DNA from: an uncultured Flammeovirgaceae bacterium
GTDB taxonomy: Bacteria > Bacteroidota > Bacteroidia > Cytophagales > Cyclobacteriaceae
Reading direction: 5' to 3'
NCBI GenBank assembly: GCA_937884755.1
Contig: CAKZYJ010000100.1
Coordinates: forward strand, 1 to 49,675
DNA: 49,675 nucleotides
Of this stretch, positions 42,502 through 49,675 are shown in pieces; positions within the stretch are counted from its first letter, which is position 1; every line of letters begins with the position of its first letter. A model generated the notes under the pieces. It was given only the letters and a program-made list of their open reading frames with translations. It was not told the DNA's origin and ran no database searches. The position numbers and the translations under genes were made by a program.

Positions 42502-45500
42502 ATGCAAAGTATACTGGAATCGTACTTACGAAGGCTTACCAACCTAAGTAGTAATAATCGTTCATTATATCTTCCTCGACTTTCGCAAAGACAACATATT
42601 GATTTACATCGGGTAGACTTTCTAAATAATTATTCTTCATTTTCAGTTATCGAGTGGCTCATTGCTGGAGGTGAGCATCAACTATCAGGCGTGCCATCGG
42701 GCACAATACCACTATCAGCAGTGGCCGATAGTCGTCAGGCTGCCGTAGCGGCCGTGAGTCGTAACTTACGACAGATTCTCCGTACGGATAAGTTTCTGTT
42801 TGATGAGCAGGGTACTCGAGACCTTTACATCGGCTGGCCCTTTGTGCGAGGACAATTTCAGGACGGTACCTCGGTCCGCTGTCCACTACTCTTTTTTCCG
42901 GTAGACTTGTCGGCAGCAGAGATTGAAGGGTTAGGTAAACAATGGGTCATCTCGCTACGAGAAGAGGGGGGAGGAGGAATATCGTTGAATAAAAGCTTCT
43001 TTCTTTCTTACGCCTTTAGGCACCAACAACCCTATAATGATACTTTGGCGGAGAAAAATTTTGATGAGGACGATCCTGATAGCCGAATATTCCGAACGAA
43101 CCTTTATCAGTTGTTCAAAGAAAGTGACATTGAACTCAACTTCAATCAAGAAATATTTGTCGATCAGCTAATGTCCTTCTCTGATTTTACGAAAGATAGT
43201 TTTGCGGAGGAAACTGCACCAGGCATATTAAAACTATATCCGGAGGCAGTTCTAGGTATTTTTCCTCAATCCGGTTCTTTTCTGGTCCCTGATTATCAGA
43301 TGCTTTTGTCACGAGATCACATTCCAGACATTTCTTCGTTCCTCAGACGACGTGCTCATGTAGATAAGGATCGCCTGACTGAATTGCAACAATCCGTGCC
43401 GGGAGAAGATAAGCCGAGTGAAACCGAAACTTATCGTTACGCTCAACGCGTAAAAGAAGAGCAAATTTATACCCCTTACGATATTGATGCTTATCAGGAA
43501 AGAATTCTTCGTGAAGTTAAAAAGGGTAACTCTTTAACTGTACAAGGCCCTCCGGGAACAGGTAAGTCTCAATTAATAACTAATCTAGTATCAGATTTCA
43601 TAGCTCAGGGTAAAAGAGTGCTGGTTGTATGCCAGAAACGGGCTGCTCTAGATGTTGTTCATAAACGACTCCAAGATACTGATGTTCACCCTTTTGTCGC
43701 TCTAGTACACGATTTTAAAAATGATAGAGTAGCAATTTACAGTCAAATCCGTAAGCAAATAGAATCACTATACGAATATCAGCTCAAAAATAACAATCTG
43801 GATTCAATTTTCTTGGAACGGCAGTTCCTACAAGCGAGTCGTCAAATTGAAAAAGTTTGTGAAGAACTCAACGAGTTTAAGCAGGCACTTTATGATGAAT
43901 CTGAAGCGGGAGTATCGGTTAAAGAATTATACCTCACTTCTAGCATTGACCAACCTACACTCAATGTAAAGCAGGAATACCGTCATTTTAAAGTACCTGA
44001 ACTGCCTCAGTTTCTGAGAAAGCTACGAACGTATGTCAGTAATTACTTACAGTACGATGTAGACCACTACCCATTTGCTCCCCGTAAGTCGTTTGCTCAG
44101 CATCAAGCTGATGTACTACCCCTTCTGAAAGAGTACATCAAAGAGATTCCTGAATACAAACAGCAAGTCGTTAGTCAGGTAAACGATATCTTGAAAACAA
44201 ATATTGACTTTGTTACCTGCGAAAACATTCAGTTACGCTCCGAAGATATTCATTTGTTTTTAAGACTCTTGGAACAACCCCGTAGCTATGAATTTTTTCA
44301 AAAAATTGTCGGGAAGATAGATAAAGACGCCGATCCTCTTTGGCTGGCCAATATTGAGCGGGTTATACTGGAATGTTACCAAGGTCCTGGAGTTGAGACT
44401 AGTCTAGATATGGATGATCTGGGCAAATTTCAGCAGTTACTAAAGCGAGCTGAGGATTCTCGCTCGGGAATAATTAAATGGCTTTCGTGGCAAACAGCAT
44501 CTAAAGATAAAAAATGGCTAACTGAAGTATTTGAAAAAAATAGTCTGGAACTAACTCGCGATGGCTTTCAGGAATTGGGTGAGATGTTGGATAACCGATT
44601 AAATCTAGAACATAACCTCACCAAATTACGCGAGAGGATTTGGACTGAAAGCGTTCCGGAAAAAGAATCTACCAATCAGTATAAGAAAGAAGAAATAGAA
44701 CAGTGGTTTACCTATCAAAAACAGGCACTACAAGCAGCATTGCTATTTAAGTCTTTCCGCAATTTCAATGAGTATTTTGGCATTAACCATTTAGAATATC
44801 CGGTGCTTAAAGACCGTATTCAACGAATGCTGGCTCTGGTAAGTGAAATACCTCAGTACAATAAAAAGTGGCAGCAGTATCTGCTTCCGGCACAGATTAG
44901 CCAGTTGAATGAAAAAGAGCATGCCGACTACTTTCTGAAAACTGTAGACCAAGATTTTGAAGCTTTGGTAGCACATGATTTATTGAAGGCTGATCTATTG
45001 GCACATGAACGTAGTATCATCGATAGGTTGATAGGAGAGGAGAAGCTAGATACTACCGATGCTGTGGTTGAATTGGTGGAAAATAGTTTGCGCATGGCCT
45101 GGATACACCATATTGAAACTAAATTTCCGGTTCTAAGAATAGTGTCCACCGCACAGTTAGAAGAGTTGGAAAAGGAATTACAACAGGCAGTTGCTGATAA
45201 AAAAGAAGTAAGCAAATCAATACTTCTGATGAAGTTGCGAGAACGGACGTATTATGATGTTGAATATAACCGTCAGAACAACCTAGTTACTTATCGTGAT
45301 GTAAATCATCAGGTAAGTAAAAAAAGAAAAATATGGCCACTGCGTAAATTGGTGTCCACCTTCCACAACGAATTATTTAATCTGCTTCCCTGTTGGTTGG
45401 CTTCTCCGGAAACTGTTTCAGCGGTTTTCCCGATGGAAGAAACACCTTTGTTCGATCTGGTCATTTTCGATGAGGCTTCCCAGTGTTTTGCTGAGAAGGG

Positions 45501-46656
45501 CATACCAGCCATGTATCGTGGTCAACAAATCGTTGTGGTGGGGGATGAACAGCAACTTCAACCCAATGACCTCTATCAAATACGCTGGGAAGAAGATACT
45601 CCTGAAGAGGATGTTGAAAACGCTCTGGCACTTGAAGTAGATTCTCTGCTAGATTTGGCTAAGGGCTATTTGCCTAACTACCGACTTGAGGCTCATTACC
45701 GATCTCGATACCTAGAATTAATTGATTTTTCAAACCAGCACTTTTATGACCTGCGATTACGAATGTTGCCTGACCGGGAGGACTTTATTAAGAAACAAGC
45801 GGCCATCAGGTATGTAAAGGTTGAGGGAGTCTGGAAGAATCAGACGAATGAGGTCGAAGCTGAAAGAGTATTAAAAATACTTAAAGAATTAACTACTCAG
45901 CAGCCCGAAAAAAGTGTAGGAGTAATAACCTTTAATGTTAAGCAACAGGATTTAATACTAGATCGAGTGGAAGAGTCAAAGAATGAAAATGAGTTTAAGA
46001 ACCTAAAATTTGTCAAGAATATAGAGAATGTTCAGGGAGACGAGAGCGATATTATTATCTTCTCCATAGCCTACGCTCCCAATGAGAAAGGAAAAGTGAT
46101 TGCTCAATTTGGTAGCCTTAATGCGGTTGGGGGTGAAAACAGACTGAACGTGGCCGTCACTCGGGCTCGTGAACTCATTTATATCGTTACCAGCCTACAA
46201 CCCCACGAACTGGAAGTGAAGAACACGAAAAATCTCGGACCAAAATTATTAAAGGAATATCTTGAGTATGCTCATCAGGTTTCTGAAGGTACTTATAAGG
46301 TAGCACTTCCTGAACCATCTGATCATCATGTCGAGTGGTTTCTAAATAAACGATTAAACGAGTGGTCGGAGACAGAACTTACGGATGTTGATTTGATCAA
46401 CATGTTGCCGTTTGCTGATCTTACAATTCGGGAAAAGTTAGATACGGGATATAGTTATTTGGGGTTACTGATGACGGATGATGATCAGTATTATCAAAGC
46501 CCATCAGCTAAAGAGGCTCATGCTTCTCGACCGGAATTGTACCAGGAGAAGAACTGGAAATTTAAAAATGTGTATAGCCGCCAGTATTGGCAGAACCCTA
46601 ACCATGTTAAAGAAGAAATCACACGATTTATTCAAACCAGGGGGGAAAGAAAGTAA
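42502..46656 (+). CDS. Large superfamily 1 DNA/RNA helicase
   Basis: A 1384-residue AAA/UvrD-like helicase of the DNA2/Upf1-type group. Walker A is at Lys355 in GPPGTGKSQLITN, Walker B at Asp990-Glu991 in LVIFDEASQCF, motif III in VVVGDEQQLQPND, motif IV/V further on (AHYRSRYLELIDFSNQHFY, NVQGDESDIIIFSIAYAP) and motif VI in GGENRLNVAVTRARELIY. The distance between Walker A and B is about 635 residues because of a long helical insertion, much of it probably coiled coil. The N-terminal 300 residues show no domain I can name, and there is no C-terminal nuclease motif. It may unwind nucleic acid in repair or RNA metabolism. It ends flush against the converging methionine-sulfoxide reductase gene. 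Confidence 0.9.
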   Translation: MQSILESYLRRLTNLSSNNRSLYLPRLSQRQHIDLHRVDFLNNYSSFSVIEWLIAGGEHQLSGVPSGTIPLSAVADSRQAAVAAVSRNLRQILRTDKFLFDEQGTRDLYIGWPFVRGQFQDGTSVRCPLLFFPVDLSAAEIEGLGKQWVISLREEGGGGISLNKSFFLSYAFRHQQPYNDTLAEKNFDEDDPDSRIFRTNLYQLFKESDIELNFNQEIFVDQLMSFSDFTKDSFAEETAPGILKLYPEAVLGIFPQSGSFLVPDYQMLLSRDHIPDISSFLRRRAHVDKDRLTELQQSVPGEDKPSETETYRYAQRVKEEQIYTPYDIDAYQERILREVKKGNSLTVQGPPGTGKSQLITNLVSDFIAQGKRVLVVCQKRAALDVVHKRLQDTDVHPFVALVHDFKNDRVAIYSQIRKQIESLYEYQLKNNNLDSIFLERQFLQASRQIEKVCEELNEFKQALYDESEAGVSVKELYLTSSIDQPTLNVKQEYRHFKVPELPQFLRKLRTYVSNYLQYDVDHYPFAPRKSFAQHQADVLPLLKEYIKEIPEYKQQVVSQVNDILKTNIDFVTCENIQLRSEDIHLFLRLLEQPRSYEFFQKIVGKIDKDADPLWLANIERVILECYQGPGVETSLDMDDLGKFQQLLKRAEDSRSGIIKWLSWQTASKDKKWLTEVFEKNSLELTRDGFQELGEMLDNRLNLEHNLTKLRERIWTESVPEKESTNQYKKEEIEQWFTYQKQALQAALLFKSFRNFNEYFGINHLEYPVLKDRIQRMLALVSEIPQYNKKWQQYLLPAQISQLNEKEHADYFLKTVDQDFEALVAHDLLKADLLAHERSIIDRLIGEEKLDTTDAVVELVENSLRMAWIHHIETKFPVLRIVSTAQLEELEKELQQAVADKKEVSKSILLMKLRERTYYDVEYNRQNNLVTYRDVNHQVSKKRKIWPLRKLVSTFHNELFNLLPCWLASPETVSAVFPMEETPLFDLVIFDEASQCFAEKGIPAMYRGQQIVVVGDEQQLQPNDLYQIRWEEDTPEEDVENALALEVDSLLDLAKGYLPNYRLEAHYRSRYLELIDFSNQHFYDLRLRMLPDREDFIKKQAAIRYVKVEGVWKNQTNEVEAERVLKILKELTTQQPEKSVGVITFNVKQQDLILDRVEESKNENEFKNLKFVKNIENVQGDESDIIIFSIAYAPNEKGKVIAQFGSLNAVGGENRLNVAVTRARELIYIVTSLQPHELEVKNTKNLGPKLLKEYLEYAHQVSEGTYKVALPEPSDHHVEWFLNKRLNEWSETELTDVDLINMLPFADLTIREKLDTGYSYLGLLMTDDDQYYQSPSAKEAHASRPELYQEKNWKFKNVYSRQYWQNPNHVKEEITRFIQTRGERK

Positions 46657-47148
46657 TCAAAGTAAATTAGTCGAGATATACTCAGACAGCTCACCTAAAT
46701 ATTCTTCATCAGTTTTATCAAAATCATTTAGCTGATTACTATCAATATCTAATACTAAGTGTACCGTTCCTTTTGAGGCAACGGGCACCACAATTTCGGA
46801 TTGGCTCTCACTGCTACACGCAATATGTCCCGGAAATTGGTGTACGTCAGGAACAACTATCGTTTTATTCTCTTTCCAAGCAGTACCACATACTCCTTTA
46901 CCTAGAGCAATTCTGGTACAGGCTATTGGTCCTTGGAATGGGCCCAGTACTAATTCTTGGGCATTCGCATCCACTCGGTAAAAACCAACCCAGAAAAAGC
47001 CCATAGAGTACTTCAGAGCAGCCGCAATATTTGCCAAGTTTGCCACCAAATTTGATTCATTGGCTGTTAATGCTTTGATCTGGGGTACTAATGATTTATA
47101 ACGTTCCTCTTTGCTTAAAAAGTGGTCTATTTGGATACTGTCGGCCAT
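46657..47148 (-). CDS. msrC: Free methionine-(R)-sulfoxide reductase (GAF domain)
   Basis: A 163-residue single GAF-domain protein of the fRMsr type. The conserved sequence LVLGPFQGPIACTRIALGKGVCGTAWKENKTIVVPDVHQFPGHIACSSES (read in parts) contains the three Cys residues of the family, in IACTRI, GVCGTA and HIACSSES; the last two form the catalytic pair. It reduces free methionine-(R)-sulfoxide using thioredoxin and protects against oxidative stress. The stop codon (46657-46659) directly abuts the helicase stop (46654-46656) with no spacer. The upstream 114 bases face the HtrA-type gene, so a divergent promoter lies there. Confidence 0.93.
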   Translation of the reverse strand: MADSIQIDHFLSKEERYKSLVPQIKALTANESNLVANLANIAAALKYSMGFFWVGFYRVDANAQELVLGPFQGPIACTRIALGKGVCGTAWKENKTIVVPDVHQFPGHIACSSESQSEIVVPVASKGTVHLVLDIDSNQLNDFDKTDEEYLGELSEYISTNLL

Positions 47149-47262
47149 CGACTTTCATGTATTGGTTCAAGTAGTAAGACGAATATGACAAGATGACCGT
47201 TGTTTAAATATGCATGTTTTTTGCACATTTCATCATTTTAAAGAATTAACGTATACAACGGC

Positions 47263-48696
47263 ATGCGTACACTTGGCTTTATTATCTTAAGCTTCTTGGC
47301 AGGAATACTTGGAGCTTTCACCTATACTAACTGGCTAGCACTACAGACTACCGAAATTGTTCGTTACGAGCCAACTAATCTTAGTTTGCAGACACTAGGT
47401 TTGACAGCAAGCACAACAAGGTCTTCATTATCGGCATTACCGAACGAAGATTTTGCTTTAGCTTCGGCCAACAGTACTCCGAGTGTGGTTTATATTAAAA
47501 CTCTTTCTGAGCAATATAGCCGTAATAGTTGGTTCGAGCTTTTTTTTGAAGGGCGATCAAGTCAGCGATCAAGTAGTGGTTCGGGAGTAATCTATTCTCA
47601 AGAAGGTTTTATTGTCACTAACAATCATGTGATCGATCAAGCTGAGCGTATAGAAGTGATTCATGGGAAACGAACTTATTCAGCCCAAGTAGTAGGTGTT
47701 GATCCTTCAACTGATTTAGCAGTACTGAAAGTAAATGCTACCAATTTACCAGAGATCGTTCTGGGAAGCTCAAGGAACTTGCAGGTAGGGGAGTGGGTAT
47801 TAGCAGTAGGTAATCCATTTAATTTAACTTCTACCGTAACCGCGGGTATCGTAAGTGCAAAAGGTCGGCAAATCAATATCCTTCGAAGTAATTTTCCTAT
47901 CGAGTCATTTATTCAAACTGATGCAGCAATTAATCCAGGCAATAGTGGTGGTGCGTTAGTAGACAAAAATGGCGCTTTAGTAGGCATTAATACGGCAATT
48001 CTGTCCAAAACAGGTTCTTATGCGGGCTATGGATTTGCTGTTCCGGTAGACATAGTTCGCAAAGTTGTAGATGACATCATCAACTATGGCGAAGTGCAGA
48101 AAGCTTTTTTTGGTGCTGATGTTGTTGATCTGACTCCAGAAAAAGCTCGTGAACTTGAGACAGAAGATTTATCTGGTGTGGTGTTGAACTACCTTCAAAA
48201 TAACGGATCTGCCGAGCAAGCTGGCTTACGTAAAGGTGATATATTACTGGAAATTGACGGGGCAAGAATCAACTCTCAAAGTGATTTTGAAGAGTTGATA
48301 AGCTACTATAGTCCAGGCGAGAACATCGAGGTTTTATTCAAACGAGAAAACATACTAAACCGAACAACACTTACTTTTACAAACCGGGAAGGCACCACTA
48401 GTTTAATCAAAAGAGAACTGTATGAATCTAATTCTCTAGGAGCTGACCTAGAAATTGTCTCTCCGGTTGAAGCCGATTTATTAAAAATTAATACCGGTGT
48501 AAAAGTATCTAAAGTATATGGGGGACTAATTCGTCGTTTGGGTATAGAAGAAGGTTTTGTTGTGACTTCAATAAACGGACGAACCATTCGTACACCGGTT
48601 GAATTGGAAAAGATTTTAACCAAAGTTCGTGGACGAGTACGTATTGAAGGAGTCAATCAGCAAGGCGTAAAAGGATATTATTCATACTATTTTTAG
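47263..48696 (+). CDS. degP: DegP/HtrA-family periplasmic serine protease
   Basis: A 477-residue protease with an N-terminal signal or anchor segment (residues about 3-24). The trypsin-like triad is His122 (VTNNHVID), Asp151 (STDLAVLKV) and Ser228 (NPGNSGGALV). It has two PDZ domains: about 275-360 (FFGADVVDLTPEKARELETEDLSGVVLNYL ... GLRKGDILLEIDGARI) and about 385-470 (GADLEIVSP ... GGLIRRLGIEEGFVVTSINGRTI). This is an envelope chaperone/protease that degrades misfolded proteins. The second PDZ is divergent. Promoter region is shared with the divergent msrC gene. Confidence 0.95.
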   Translation: MRTLGFIILSFLAGILGAFTYTNWLALQTTEIVRYEPTNLSLQTLGLTASTTRSSLSALPNEDFALASANSTPSVVYIKTLSEQYSRNSWFELFFEGRSSQRSSSGSGVIYSQEGFIVTNNHVIDQAERIEVIHGKRTYSAQVVGVDPSTDLAVLKVNATNLPEIVLGSSRNLQVGEWVLAVGNPFNLTSTVTAGIVSAKGRQINILRSNFPIESFIQTDAAINPGNSGGALVDKNGALVGINTAILSKTGSYAGYGFAVPVDIVRKVVDDIINYGEVQKAFFGADVVDLTPEKARELETEDLSGVVLNYLQNNGSAEQAGLRKGDILLEIDGARINSQSDFEELISYYSPGENIEVLFKRENILNRTTLTFTNREGTTSLIKRELYESNSLGADLEIVSPVEADLLKINTGVKVSKVYGGLIRRLGIEEGFVVTSINGRTIRTPVELEKILTKVRGRVRIEGVNQQGVKGYYSYYF

Positions 48697-49049
48697 AAAA
48701 TTAGAACCAACCCGTTTATCAGCAATATTACGACGATTTAGGAGTATTGCATAATGATCATTGAAGCTACTATTACATTTTTTATTGTAGTAACCTTGTA
48801 ATTAGACATATCATCGTCAATGATCATCTTTATCAGATAAATCCCTGCTCTAAGGTTATTGCGGTCACCGCATGGTTATAACACTTTTCTTTCACTCGGT
48901 TATTCTCAAAACCGAGAGGGTGAAGTCCATCGTGGAACGAGAAAGAAAAATGTTATCTTCGTTTGTCAAGCCTAGTGCTGATTCGCACGACTATATTAAT
49001 CATTACTCTCTCATCTGAGTACTGAGTCTCCAAAAATTAACATGAAGTA
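48697..49049. other. 353-base intergenic region rich in inverted repeats
   Basis: No protein gene is supported. It holds an 11-base-pair inverted repeat ATGATCATTGA (48754-48764) / TCAATGATCAT (48817-48827), a 13-base palindrome TGCGGTCACCGCA (48860-48872), the long stem described at 48878-48956, and a small hairpin GTGC TGATTC GCAC near 48977. A structured RNA between the HtrA-type gene and the membrane-protein gene would explain the density of stems. Confidence 0.5.
48878..48956 (+). ncRNA. Candidate structured RNA or MITE-like inverted-repeat element
   Basis: Outer arms ATAACACTTTTCTTTC (48878-48893) and GAAAGAAAAATGTTAT (48941-48956) pair over 16 positions with one mismatch. Inside them CTCGGTT (48895-48901) and AACCGAG (48910-48916) form a perfect 7-base-pair hairpin with loop ATTCTCAA. 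The remainder GGGTGAAGTCCATCGTGG is unpaired or weakly paired. The strand is arbitrary, as the element is nearly symmetric. No known RNA family is recognised, and no target-site duplication flanks it. It could be a small RNA, a complex terminator or a remnant of a miniature transposon. Confidence 0.35.
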
Positions 49050-49675
49050 ATGGCGCATATTGTTTATGAGTTTTTGTTTTGGATATTTTTTATCGTCATA
49101 AATGCTATAGCATACAGCATTATATATGTCCTTCATAGAGACGAAAAAGTATCCTTCTGGCCATATATTTCATCATGGAAGTTAAACCAGAAACTTGGAT
49201 TGTTAGCAAGTGGTAATTTGGATTCTTTCCGATATTGCGTTGAGATATCTGTACTCTGGCTCTTTTGTCGCATTTGGTTTCATCCAATACTAGCTTTTGT
49301 AGCAACAATCTTATATGTATTTCTACTAGTCTTTAATCTTTATCAGTATACCATACGGAAAATCTATCATACAGAACCCATCCTATTTAATGATTTGAAG
49401 CTTATCAAAAACGCTTTTGTCATTGTTTGGTCCGAGAGTAAATCCAAGTTGATCATAGCGATACCTAGTATACTGGTCGCTATAATGTGTATTTATCAGT
49501 TTTTTCAATGGTCTTTTACTTTTTTTAATGATTTAGGCACCTCCACGGTGTTTTATGTGATTTCCTGTCTGTGGTTAGTTACAGTTGTCTACTGTATTTA
49601 TAAGTTCAGAGGGTTTTATATGAAATACCCAAATGATATCTTATTGAGATACAATTACATCTTAGTTGAAATTTT
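49050..49675 (+). CDS. Polytopic membrane protein, N-terminal part only
   Basis: An ATG at 49050 opens a frame with no stop up to the window edge, giving at least 208 residues. Hydrophobic segments lie at about residues 5-28, 70-100, 140-160 and 178-195. Between the second and third is HTEPILFNDLKLIKNAF, an E-P-x-x-x-x-D-L pattern seen in the membrane part of LTA-synthase-like and other sulfatase-fold phosphotransferases. That resemblance is suggestive only, because the catalytic periplasmic domain is outside the window. It follows the structured intergenic region in the same direction as the HtrA-type gene. Confidence 0.55.
   Translation, partial: MAHIVYEFLFWIFFIVINAIAYSIIYVLHRDEKVSFWPYISSWKLNQKLGLLASGNLDSFRYCVEISVLWLFCRIWFHPILAFVATILYVFLLVFNLYQYTIRKIYHTEPILFNDLKLIKNAFVIVWSESKSKLIIAIPSILVAIMCIYQFFQWSFTFFNDLGTSTVFYVISCLWLVTVVYCIYKFRGFYMKYPNDILLRYNYILVEI

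Noticed and set aside
42502-46656. Helicase-based phage defence system
   Set aside because: No nuclease, restriction or other defence partner is adjacent; kinase and HhH neighbours do not suggest it.
48895-48930. Resemblance of GAGGGTGAAGTCC to the RNase P RNA core GAGGAAAGTCC
   Set aside because: The other conserved RNase P RNA segments are missing and the structured region is far too short.
48878-48956. Retron msr/msd RNA
   Set aside because: No reverse transcriptase gene lies beside it in the window.
1-49675. CRISPR arrays, tRNA or rRNA genes, insertion sequences
   Set aside because: No regularly spaced repeats, cloverleaf sequences, rRNA signatures or transposase genes were seen.

Overview
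The window looks like chromosome of a Bacteroidota bacterium, most likely in the Cytophagales. The basis is a SusC/SusD pair, a second outer-membrane barrel receptor with an N-terminal carboxypeptidase-regulatory-like domain, a FecI/FecR regulator pair, lipoproteins with short lipoboxes, and intergenic DNA rich in degenerate short repeats. The taxon is inferred from gene content; there is no rRNA or tRNA gene to confirm it. I found no CRISPR array, insertion sequence or phage module.

Layout. 1-2255 (minus strand): a D-2-hydroxyacid dehydrogenase cut by the window edge, a TetR-type repressor and a classical SDR oxidoreductase. 2566-8230 (plus): D-amino-acid aminotransferase, formyltetrahydrofolate deformylase, a lipoprotein amidase, a class V aminotransferase-fold enzyme and an atypical SDR. 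8374-14300: a secreted right-handed beta-helix protein, a small secreted protein with a duplicated GRYW motif, a ureidoglycolate-lyase-like protein (minus) and an outer-membrane beta-barrel receptor. 14388-21807: a compact GlgE operon (GlgE, a TreS-maltokinase fusion, GlgB), which converts trehalose to branched alpha-1,4-glucan via maltose 1-phosphate.

22025-39568 is the most interesting region: ECF sigma factor, FecR anti-sigma factor, SusC with an STN signalling domain, SusD, then RraA-like / enolase-superfamily / RraA-like / enolase / enolase (interrupted by a stop codon) / enolase, a bile-acid:sodium-symporter-family carrier and an AGE-family epimerase lipoprotein. There is no glycoside hydrolase or polysaccharide lyase. 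Every catalytic protein carries an export signal: twin-arginine for the four enolase-superfamily members, Sec for the two RraA-like proteins, and a lipobox for the epimerase. My reading is a surface-sensed uptake system feeding a periplasmic acid-sugar dehydratase/aldolase pathway whose small keto-acid product is then imported by the inner-membrane carrier. The substrate is unknown.

39665-46656: a hybrid histidine kinase, a membrane-anchored helix-hairpin-helix protein and a very large superfamily 1 helicase, closely spaced. 46657-49675: a free methionine-(R)-sulfoxide reductase (minus), a DegP/HtrA serine protease, a 350-base intergenic stretch with strong inverted repeats that may encode a structured RNA, and the start of a polytopic membrane protein running off the window.
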